From Cruorifilaria tuberocauda (Eukaryota > Nematoda > Chromadorea > Rhabditida > Onchocercidae): DNA of 64,000 bases. The DNA lies in assembly GCA_013365365.1 (NCBI GenBank), contig JABVXU010000100.1, forward strand, positions 1 through 64,000. Reading direction: 5' to 3'. Below are positions 37,971 through 48,936 of the stretch, in pieces; positions within the stretch are counted from its first letter, which is position 1; every line of letters starts with the position of its first letter. The position numbers and the translations under genes were made by a program. The notes beneath the pieces are model-generated. The model saw only the letters and a program-made list of their open reading frames with translations. It was not told where the DNA came from and did no database searches.

Positions 37971-38864
37971 TTAATTTGCGAATAAAGATGTTGAAGCATG
38001 GTATCAGTGGTCGGCATAGCTAAACATTCCTTTGAAAATGATTCTTTCCTTTTACTATTGCCGCTTTCAATTTTACATCAGCTTTTGTGTCCAGGAATTA
38101 CTTATTACTTCTTTACCTTCTTGTATTCCTGTACAATGTCTCAATCTTGTTGTTTCCTGCTTTGTCAGATGTTCTGGTTCTGGATAACTTTTTAAAACCA
38201 GTATTTTCTAAATCCAACCAACGTATGCATGGGGTCCATTCAGCCTATTGGATCGTTAAGTTCATCTGTGATTGGCTCTTACGTATTTTGACAACTCATG
38301 TTCGGCAAATTTGGTAACCTTCTGGTCAGGTCCATCATCGACTTATAACTCATATTCGCAATGCGGCGAGGAACAGAATTTTTCACGGGGGATGGTATAA
38401 ACCATAAAAAACATGTGCCCTCCAAATTATTTATTCTGTAAGGAAAGGAAATAGTTCGTGGCAGACGGAGGGGGTAGACATTGCTGTTGCGGTTTGATTT
38501 CATTGCGTTGTGTGATTCTAAAGCGGGCACTTTCAAATTTTCGAAGGTTGCGGTTGTCGACACTGTTTGTTCGCGCTTCCGACTTGTAGTGGTCATTATA
38601 GCAAGTGGTGAGTGTTGTTGTTCACCATGAAGTACTCGATGAATTCCAGATTTAGGTGGCCAATGAAGTCAAATGAAATTTAGGAATCGTCCAGAATTAC
38701 CATTTCCAGAAGTGCTGAAGGAATCTTTATCAGTTTATATACATTGATAATAAATTCTCACTAGTGCATATAACTTAACATGAATCATGGAAGAATCTCA
38801 GTTGTTTTTCTAAGTGCAAATATGAAGAAGCCCCGTGACGTATATTTCTCATTGCAGTATTAAA
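37971..38864. other. GNPAT-CENP-A intergenic region with probable promoter and trans-splice acceptor
   Basis: It opens with the GNPAT poly(A) signal (37981-37986). The part at about 38200-38620 is less AT-rich than its surroundings and is a reasonable promoter position. TTTCTCATTGCAG ends at 38857, seven bases before the CENP-A ATG, with no coding exon in front, which suggests a spliced-leader acceptor. Confidence 0.45.
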
Positions 38865-40218
38865 ATGGTACGAACCAAAGCGGATGCGAAGAAATACGAC
38901 GTGTCTTCTAATTCCTCAAAGAACAGTTTAACTGCTAAAGGTATTGTAATTTTATTACGATTAAAATTGTGTTGCGATTTTTCTCAGATTGCTCGAGGCA
39001 TTCCGTTATTTTACCCTTAAATAGAATCTAGATAGTACAGCTTCGCTATCTTCAGTTATAGATATTTTGTCTGAAGTACAATGCTTTTAATAGACTCTCC
39101 GTTCAGAGCTGTGAGAGCTTTCTTATATCCTTTTCACATATTGCGTAGAAGGTTTTTAAGGAAATCTGTCACAAGGTTTTATTTTTATTTTTGTTTTTGT
39201 ATATTAATGTGATAGCATCAAATACCTCTCCGAAACTTTAACAAAAATTTAACAAGTACTTGGTCGGATTTTGAACCATTACTTCATATATAGGGTCAAA
39301 ATCAGAAAGCAATATTTTAGAAGCTGATATGCTTACATTTCTAAAAATCGAGTTCATTAGTCAGCTTAACATTATTGATAAATTACGATAGTAAGTTGTG
39401 TTAAAAACTGAACCTATTATTTTCTTGGTGCTAGAGGTGGCGGTTTTTGAAGAACATGGAGAAAACGTCGAAAACACAACTAGTGAATTGAATCGTACTG
39501 GTGGGCATCCTCGATATGGTCATAAAGCTGTGCACGATTTAAAAAAGCGTTCTCGGCGCTATCGGTATGTTTTGAGTTTTTCGAAGTCTCCTGTGTTTGT
39601 GAAATGGAGGCGTGCTATCAGTTCACGACTAATGATTAGGTTTAGGAAACTGAAATTTCAGACCAGGTGTAAAGGCACGCATGGAAATCCGTAAATATCA
39701 AAAATCAACCAAGCTCTTGATTAAAAAGCTGCCGTTTGCTCGTCTCGTTAAAGAAATTGGGAATGAAATGACTGGTTCTGATGGATATCGTTTTGCAGTA
39801 GAAGCAATTGCAGCACTTCAGGAGGTTTTTTGCATCGGATAGATCAATTTGTTTATTTTGCATAAGTTAGGGACTAATACAAATCTGTATAAACAGCATA
39901 TCAGAAAAGAGTATTTATCTGTCGTTCTCTGTTATAAATAAATACTGCTCATTATGGTAGCCATTAGCATCAGGTCGATTGCTCTGACAAATATTAACTG
40001 ATAAAGTGTTGTTATAAATTCAAGTAATGTTTTATTTATGTGTGTTTCTGTTTTATTTATAATTCTTTCTCTATCTTTTCTAATAGGTTTTATTTTAGGC
40101 ATCCGAAGCTTTCTTAGTCCAATTTTTTGAAAATGCTTTGTTATGCAGTCATCATGCTAAACGAGTAACAGTGATGCAGCGCGATATTCAGCTTGTTCGT
40201 CGCATGTTCAGTATTTGA
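38865..40218 (+). CDS. Centromeric histone H3 variant (CENP-A/CenH3)
   Basis: Four exons give 162 residues: 38865-38940, 39435-39564, 39662-39824, 40099-40218, all in phase. The N-terminal tail of about 66 residues ([18 protein letters not shown]...) starts like H3 and then diverges, with a basic end (HDLKKRSRR). The histone fold is clear: [16 protein letters not shown] (H3: RPGTVALREIRRYQKS), [40 protein letters not shown]. Loop 1 between KEI and ALQ is two residues longer than in H3 and equal in length to human CENP-A, a CenH3 hallmark. The tail after the last helix is only MFSI, without GERA. It resembles C. elegans HCP-3 in the loop and helix 2. It would replace H3 in centromeric nucleosomes and recruit the kinetochore. 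A candidate poly(A) signal lies at 40509-40514. Confidence 0.92.
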
Positions 40219-43200
40219 GAGCAAAAGAAAACAATGCCTTTTTTCAACGCTGTACTTGAGATTGAATATTTATTGTTGCGTGAATATTTCCTGATTGTAT
40301 GAATGCATTCCATAGCTTGTTTAGTTTTCGATATTAAATTATTTGTTAGTGTAAACTATCTGTTAGCAACTTTGCAGTGTAATAGTTTTCATATCCCTCA
40401 TCTCTTCTTTTTATCTCTGAAGCATCCACCAACTGATTTGATTCGTAAAATGTTAGCTTCCTAAACGTCAGATAGTTATTCACTGCGAAAAATATTTCAT
40501 ATTATAAAAATAAAAAATTTTGTTCTGAGTTGGACAAATGCCGCAAGATCATAAGTCATTCGGAATGTCTGAAAATTATGCTTATTATATAATATATGTC
40601 ATTCCATGACTGTAAGATTTTTTTATTTTTGTATATGATGATTTTCATTTTTTTTTCGCGTTCTGTGAGACGTTCCATCATTTTATGTTGCTCAACTGAT
40701 ATAAAGATAGCAAAGGAAGAAAACTTCAAAGAACTAACTGGGACAAGAGTCGAGAAAACAGACTATGCGAAAGTTAACATAATGTTTTGTTCTTCTAACT
40801 GAATTATTTTTATACCATTAATGTAATGTTTTTCTAATATCTAGTTTAATGGACTTTTCACAAAAGTGGCGACTTGGTCGCTTTTTTCTTGGTTTAGATT
40901 CCTTTTCTAAATTAATACTGCGTACAGTAAAATATTGTCACTTTGAAAATAATTCCTAATTTTTATAGCAGCATAAGTTATTGGACAATGAATTCAAGGT
41001 TTAGCAGTGGAATAATACAATCATAATAAAAAAAACCAGAGTTCTTCCATTGGGGCTACGATTAATATGCGATTAATTAGACATTGCGGTGAAGTGTGAG
41101 ATTAGATACCCATATATATCTTGTGAATTTTTAACAAAAGACGCTTTGACAGTAATTCATGGGAATTCATGAGTTAAATCTGAGTATGGAGAGCGAGTGT
41201 ATGAACTGGCCTTTGGACTACAGTCCAGTCCTTTGATTTCGTGCCTCAGATTAAGAAACATTACAGTCATAATATCTCCTCTGATAATGCCGTTTGATCT
41301 CTTTGATTTGAATCATTCAAGTGTTATGTGATAATGAACAGTAGAAACAAATTGTTTGGTAGTAAAACATGAGCGTTTTCATTAGATTAAAGCAAATAAG
41401 ATGTGTTATAAAGTCAAGGAAAGCCTCAGAAATTTGGCTAAATATGTCTGCGTTTTCTCATGTTTTTTACACAATAGTAAGTACTACATACAAAAAGGAC
41501 CCGATGACTGGCTTTATTGTCGAAGTTATAAGTGCATTGATTTTCTAATTTGATTGCCTGACAAGAAACTTCAATTGCCTTTAAAATTATTAGAATTTTT
41601 AGCTTAGATGTTTCTCCTTTAGAATTAAAACAACATTTGTGCATGAACTGCTGCCATATGGCAGTATGACGACGTGGATTTGCCTACCTTGTTCCTTAAA
41701 ATTTGACATGCGAATCCTCGTTTAACTATTTTAGCTAAGCAATTCTAAGCAAACGTAACCTGAGATATTTGGGTGACGAAGTTGTCTTCCATACGTTACT
41801 TTTTTATTTTTCCACTCAAATATTTGTGATCAATCTGAACACTGAAAGATAGTTAACTCAATTTGAATTATTAATTTGTTCTGTGTTTGACACTGCTTTG
41901 TTTTCAATCAAATTTCCTGTCACTATTTTATTACAAAAAAAGTTTTAGAAAATTTGGTAAAAAAAATTTAGACTTACAGAAGTAATGAACGAAAGGAAGT
42001 ATTGTAAAGAGCTTGGAAGATCAATTCCTTTTCAAAATCATCTAATTTAAAAATAAAAAATGAAGACAGATTGAAATACTGTCGCTTTGAATTGCCGGAG
42101 CAAAGCGTAGAGCGCGTTCTGAAAAGAATGATTTATTTCAGATGCATTCCAATTTTTTCTGAGACTTTCGCTTCTGCGAGGAACTTGTGTAATAACATTT
42201 CATTCTCACATATGTGTGAACGGAATTTTCCCTAGTTTGAGTTTCTTTTCCGTTTTACTGCTGCTTCAGATAACATCTCTGAAAACAGCATAAGAATCGT
42301 CCAGACATGATGTGCTTATATCTGTTTCATTGAAATTCAATCAGAATCAAAGAGAAAATCTGGGAAGAACAAAATATTCATAATCTTTCAACTTATTATG
42401 ATCTATCTGTTAGGTTGTTTCATTTGCAATCCGTTTTGCTTTATTTATGCTTTATTTATAAATATGTCCAATTGACAAACGAAAGAACAATGTACAAATT
42501 GCTGGCGACCCTGTGTTATAAATCTAATTTTCTGATTTTTCGTCTGATTGTCAAATCTTAGTCCGTATAATCTGAAGGAAATTCATTCAGCGATTGTCAA
42601 AGTGATGAAAGGGTAACTGGACAAATATTTTATAACCCTCAGGTACGAAAAAGTTATTGAAAATTTCTTGCACATTTTTGCAAGATTTGGTATTTTTTAC
42701 AATTTACAATATTTCGTGATAAGCTATTAGAGGCAAAAGATAATCTATTAATTTTTAATACTCAAGGTATTAACTATGTTCTTCATTTGTTTGTTTAACA
42801 GAGTATTAATTAAATAGTTTATTTTTGAACTTTGATTTATGTTTTGCTGTAAATCGTAGTTTTTCTTTTTACGAAAGTATAACATTTTAACATATTGTGA
42901 TTTGGTATAGAATTCGGAAATTGAAGTGAAATCATGTATTTAAAAAAATAAGCAAAATAGGTGATATCATAACGTTACAAAATCAAAGAATATTTATATA
43001 CGAATTTCATGCATTCTTCGTATGTTCCGCACAATGTGCCGGAATAGTTGAAATGAAGCTACAAGCTTAAATTTTATTCACTTAAGAATATGTCAGAATT
43101 GTATTTTGACCATATCAAATTAAGCATGGTTTTGATATTTAAACTTTCGAGTATCATTTGGTAGCTTTTCCTCAAATGATTAAAATGATTTGGTGAGAAA

Positions 43201-43472
43201 TTCTTGCTATAGGATTCTCAGAGCATTTAATGAATATAAAATATATTCATACGGGACAACGGAAGCTTTGTGATTTTCACGTAAGCGGCTTTTGTTCTTT
43301 CTATTGCATCGTTCATATTTTGGTAACTGTGTGTTTCAATTATTTTTGTATATTCAAGAACGCTGCTTTTATCCAATTATGCATGATACGCAATGTAGCG
43401 TGTATGCGGTTATGCATCATTAAATATCATTGAAAAAAACCATTAAATAATTAGAATTTAGCGTGTTATACG
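40219..43472. other. Intergenic stretch between CENP-A and the monocarboxylate transporter
   Basis: About 3.2 kb of AT-rich DNA. AATAAA at 40509-40514 could end the CENP-A mRNA. Frames such as 40596-40802 and 41438-41644 show no family signal or splice partners. A GAATTTAG acceptor ends at 43461, 11 bases before the transporter ATG, and may be a trans-splice site. No repeat or RNA gene was recognised. Confidence 0.5.
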
Positions 43473-46400
43473 ATGAAGGGTAATGGAAAGGAATGTTCAG
43501 CGGGAAATGAAGCTTTAACTAGGGATTGCATCTCTAGACGCTTTGCCAACAAGAGTTTACCGATCGCCCCACCAGATGGTTCGCTTTCTATAAACATTTC
43601 TTCATTTATTGCTTTCCCATATACAAATCTTATAGATTTATTTTCCACAGCTGATTTTCTATGCTTAAGAACTGAGAATTACAGTTAATAGAGCAGATTA
43701 TCACACTATAATGTCTAAGCGCTGTATGTGCTGACTTCGCGATGGATATCATGAACTGGATATGTGAATTGCAGGCGGATATGGATGGATAATTGTACTG
43801 TCCTCGTTTTTTGCCAATGTTGTCGTGGATGGGATTATTTATTCGATTGGTGAAACACTTGTTGGAATTTGGGAGGAGGATTTCAAAACAACGGCTGCAC
43901 AGGCTTCTATTGTGCAGTCATTACTTGCCGGATTTTACTTACTTGCAGGTATCATTTTTTTTATACAGACATTATTTTTTTGCCTTTTAATTGACATTAA
44001 CAGTCTTATTAATTGATTTAAGAAAAATATTATGCGAAAACTTCGACCAATAATTAGCATTCAACTATTTGAACTGAGAAATAAGGTTTAAGATGTTTGT
44101 CGCTTGTTGATAAAACTTTTTTCATCGTAGATGTGGGAATAAATTTCCAGAAATTCTAGTTTTATTGCCTTTGCTGATCATCCATAACCATATCAATGGT
44201 TTTTAAGGTCCTTTAGCAAGTGGTCTTGCAAATTCATTCGGATATCGTTTGACTGTCATTTCTGGTTCTCTAACGACATTTATTGGCTTCATTTTGTCTT
44301 CCATCGTACCATCACTTCCACTGCTTTACATTACGTTCGGTATTATTGGTGGTAAGTGTATGAATGGCAGGTTCGATTTCTTATCATAAAACACAAATAT
44401 TGTTGGAACGAAGGAACGGAGATTGTTGCTATAAAAATTACTGAAAATTTTGAATATAAGTAACCGTTTAATTTTTCCCATGTTGCTACAGCCTTGGAAT
44501 ATATTCTCTGAAAATTTGGTTTTATTTGATTGCTTTTCATATCAGCTTCGTTTTACAAGAAATCAAATCGGTTATTACAGCCAATAAAATTCAGGAATTG
44601 GCTTTGGTCTTGTTTATTTGCCATCAATATTAATTGTTAATCAGTATTTTGAAAAACGAAGAGCCCTTGCTGTAGGGATAGCTGTATGTGGTTCAGGCAT
44701 TGGTACTACCATATTTTCACAGGTTTGTCACCTTTATGAAGTACTGCACTATCCTTTAACTGAGTTTCCACTCGTTTTATTGAGTTTTTATGACTTCTTC
44801 ACGTCGTCTAAAAATCAAATTTTGCTGGAATCTTAGATGTTCTTCCATACTATTTTCAGTTGTTTCCATTTTTGCTAAAAGTTTGTAAAAATAACTGGAG
44901 GCATCTCCTTGTTTATACAGCATTTATCACACTTTTGTCCATCTTATGTGGTTTGTGTTATCGAAAAACGCCATTAGTGACGTTGGAAGATAATGAGGTT
45001 TGTACGCTTCGCATTTGTTGATTTTCATGAGTAATATAAAACTGGTTTTCTGGATTTTATTTTTAGTTTTGAAATAGAAATCAGATTAAACAAAATTTTA
45101 AATCGATATGGTGGTATGTTTCATTAGGCATTATTTGGCATCATGCACAAAATCTATTAACAGCGGTTTTTATTTGTAATTTTAAAGTCAAGAGAAAAGA
45201 ATTTTGAAAATTGATTTTGACTAATATTTACGTTTAACTTTTATTAACAGTGAATCTAGCGATACTGATGAGTTAAATTGGTAGTACCTTATTAATCTAT
45301 TGGAATGTACTTTTGTCGCTACAGAAAAAAGAGTATATGTTAATTTTGTACTGTGAAGATTGAGAAAATTGACTTCATCGATTATCCGTGAATACTGCCT
45401 AACTAAGAAAACCAGAAATTAAGAAACCAATCAAGTTCAGTTACAATCTGATGAAATATATTTCTAAATTCAAACACTTATAAAAAGCATCAATTCATAA
45501 AAATCTGTATTAACTATCGCTCAAAAATCAATTTACTAATTAAGATATTTGACAGTATGGTAAGTTAGTGCTAGTAACTTACTATAACACATTTTCAAGT
45601 CTTTTGAAAAAACTAAATCTGAATCAGATATTTAATCCAGTGTTAAATTGCGACCTACCTTTAGAAGGTTAATTTCTTTAAAGAAGTGACTTGTTGATGC
45701 CGCTAAAATGCTGAACAGTTAATATTTGAATTTTAATAAAATCTAATTATTTCCAGTTCTGACCAACAAGGACAAGTAAACGTACAGGCAAGGAACGAAA
45801 AACCAAAAATTTTTCATTTGTCAATTATTTTATTGAGCTAATATCTCAAGTAGAATTTTAACCAGTCTTGTCTAGTTCAATAACTGTTCAATATAAAGAA
45901 AAAACGTGTAGCTGAAATGTTGCAATATTACTTCATCTTGTAGTTCAAAATGCATACAAAGATAAACCTTGAACTACAATATAAGTATACGAATCTCGTC
46001 ACCAAAAAATGGTACAGACATGTAATAATATCTAATATTAGGTTCAAACAAATCATTATGTGATAGAGCTAAATATTCGTAATATAATTATCGTATTAAC
46101 ATTTCAACAACACTGTAAGTCTCAGTATTTCACATTGCATGTCGTAATATACATAAATAGCTATAGAATAGGAAATAATGAAACATTTTAGAGGACTTTT
46201 ATAAAAATTCAAAGCACGTATTCATTTTTCCATTGAAATTACAAAAGTTGTGATACTAATATAATGCATGATTAAATTAGCTTTTTCCATTAAGGATAAA
46301 AGAATGAAATCTACTTCTGATTTCTCCTGTGAAGGAAACGATAGACATGACAACTTATCTTCTCAACTGACCGTCAACTCTTCGGTATCAGTGAATAGTT

Positions 46401-48348
46401 CACGAGGAAAAATGCCTCGTTAGTATTTTCTTTTTTGTGATTATAAACAGAAAACTGTCAACTTGAAAACGGAATACTTAGGTCAAAATTTACGGAAAGC
46501 AGAAATCCTGATGTGTCGTTTTGAAAATTACAAATTTCCCATCAAATTATCGAAAGTTTGACAACAACGTCGTGAACTTTTTTCATATTTTCCGTAACCC
46601 AAAAAGTACTCAAAATTTTTATTATCTTCGAATATCATGATTGATTATGAATTCATAATGAAGTTGTGAATCTCTATAGATTTACAGAATTATTATACCT
46701 AGTTTTCTCACGCAAAACTCTACAATTTTCCTACCATCTAATTTCAAAAAAATTCGCTGATGCAATGCATTTAACCCGCTTTGAATTTAATTTTTGCATT
46801 TGTTAAGCTTGTAGAAACAGAAAAAACGACAGGCAATTTAATGATGACCTCAATAACAACAACACGAGGATTATCAGAAAGAACTAGGAGACAATTTCTC
46901 TTACTTGCCGTGAGTTTGAGCAAAGTTATGTCAATTCATGTGTGAAAGAGAAATTATATTTTGTGACTGGAAGAATCATAACGGTGATGGATCTTTTCAT
47001 ATAATATTGCTGCTTGGATCATTTACAGCCTTATATACAGTATTTTGATATTATCATACGTTGCATTATTTAGATGTTTTTTTCCTTAATTCTGATAATG
47101 ATAATTAAGTGAATTTGAAGGTTTTACGTTCAATGGTAGATACAAGTTTACTCTCAGATCCGAGTTTTGTATTGATTGCAGTCACTGCTTTCCTGACACT
47201 CTCTTGTCTCTTCATCCCGTTTATTTTTCTTGGCAAACAGGTTTATCATTTCTTTTTTTACAAAAAATTTTGCTGGTATTTGTCATGATTCTTTTTTCTT
47301 CCAAAGAATTTGACAATGTGTAATACAATTAGGCATTTTGCTCACTTTTACTTTTCAGGCAATTACAGTAGGCGCAACTTCAAGCCAGCAATCATATTTA
47401 TTACTAGTTATAGGGCTTGTGAATATTTTTGGACGAGTATTATGTGGGTTCGTTTATTCATTTCTTTATTTTCTTCACTAATTTGTCGATTTTTTATTCT
47501 TTGATTTCCTTATTTACTGGCAAATATATATTTATTATAGGCTAATATCGGATTTACCAAAAGTAGATCCATTATTTGTTCATAATTTGGGCATAATCAT
47601 TGGTGGTATAGCAACTTGCATCGTACCACTGCTAACACAGTATTGGATGTATGTTGTGTATACAATACCATTTGCATGGAGTGTTGGTATGGGCTTATTC
47701 GTAATTTTCCAATTTTAGGCCTGGAAATTTACGATATAATAATAATAAGATGCGATAGGTTGAATACTGGCAGCCATTTTTTGTTGCAATGCATTAATTA
47801 GATGAATCAGAGTAAACTTGCAGCATGTTTTTCATCACTTCGTACTATCATTTGTATTGAATTACTTGGTTTGGAAAAGCTTTCTAATGCCTTTGGGATG
47901 ATGACTCTCTGTATGGGCATTGCTGCTTTAATTGGTCCGCCATTTGCTGGTAAATATTACTTAAATTTATGGAAGTTTTAATGGAATGAAAATAAGACCA
48001 AAAAAGAATTAAGATAACTAAGATAGATGAATCGGAAGAATTTGACAGTGTTATCTATTTCATTGAATGAATAAAAAAGCAATAAACAAAAGACTGCGGT
48101 TGTACCTCACAAAACTGTTAGAGTACATTTTAAGAATAGTTAATTAATAAAAACTTAGTTCCAAAATTTATCCCTATCAACTCATTGCAGCGTTGTTAAA
48201 AGATCTGGGTGGTAATTTCGATTTGTCATTTTATGTGATGGGCGCACTGTTAACATTGAGCGGAATACTTTGCATACCACTTCGAATAGTCAAGTCACGA
48301 GTATCGAATTCGAGGTTGCCAAAAAATATCAAACAATCGGAATTGTAA
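43473..48348 (+). CDS. Monocarboxylate transporter-like MFS protein (SLC16 family)
   Basis: Twelve exons give 515 residues: 43473-43578, 43775-43948, 44208-44351, 44595-44722, 44860-44997, 46295-46418, 46815-46909, 47121-47240, 47359-47447, 47541-47686, 47824-47949, 48191-48348, all in phase. Both SLC16 signatures are present. DGGYGW (split by the first intron) enters TM1 (IIVLSSFFANVVVDGIIY), and YFEKRRALAVGIAVCGSG lies in TM5. Six helices, a hydrophilic central loop rich in Ser and Thr (exons 6-7: KSTSDFSCEGN, MMTSITTTRG), then six more helices (FVLIAVTAFLTLSCLFIPFI onward) make the usual 12-TM layout. Family members carry lactate, pyruvate, ketone bodies, aromatic amino acids or thyroid hormone across membranes; the substrate here cannot be assigned. 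The intron before the loop is 1.3 kb, against mostly 70-450 bases elsewhere in the gene. AATAAA at 48481-48486. Confidence 0.92.
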
Positions 48349-48936
48349 CAGCGATATTGAAAAATTGCGTGAAAATTATTGTGATACTATGATGTTTTCT
48401 ATGCAGTGTCATGTTGTTGAAAAAAAATTAAAATCAAACTTTTTTAGCGAAATGTGTTACAATTTGTTTACTTCCGGTGAAATAAAATTGTGTGCCTGAT
48501 GGCGATTTTTAAAAAATTTTTCATTATACTGTGATTTACGTTAATCAAAAGTAAGTATCAATGTCCATGGGAAAGAAATGGATAAATTTTCCATCATTTG
48601 GATAATTTTTTCAAGTACATTAAAATTCAATGAATGCATGTATCAACATCACACCATTATTAAATTAGTTTCATAATTTGTTTTAACTCAATTTTCCGTC
48701 TAAAATTCAGTTAAGTTCAAGATCGAAATTACTGATCGATTTTCGAATCCTAGTATGCCGGAAAAGATAAGTCGGAGATGTTTGGAAATACCGTCCAGAA
48801 ATCGGCAAGTCGCATGGGTTATATCAGTGTGATATGATCGATCATTTGAATGAACCCCGATCAAATAATAGTAAATTGCGGAGTTTGCTGATGGACAATT
48901 CACTCATGCAACTAGGCAACTGTTTTTCAATCTCAG
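48349..48936. other. Convergent 3' region of the transporter and the channel gene
   Basis: The two genes end facing each other with 588 bases between stops. AATAAA at 48481-48486 serves the + strand gene. No other feature was seen. Confidence 0.6.

Noticed and set aside
38279..38596. 105-codon open frame on the - strand, divergent from CENP-A
   Set aside because: No family similarity, no splice partners, and it lies in the less AT-rich probable promoter, where long chance frames are expected.
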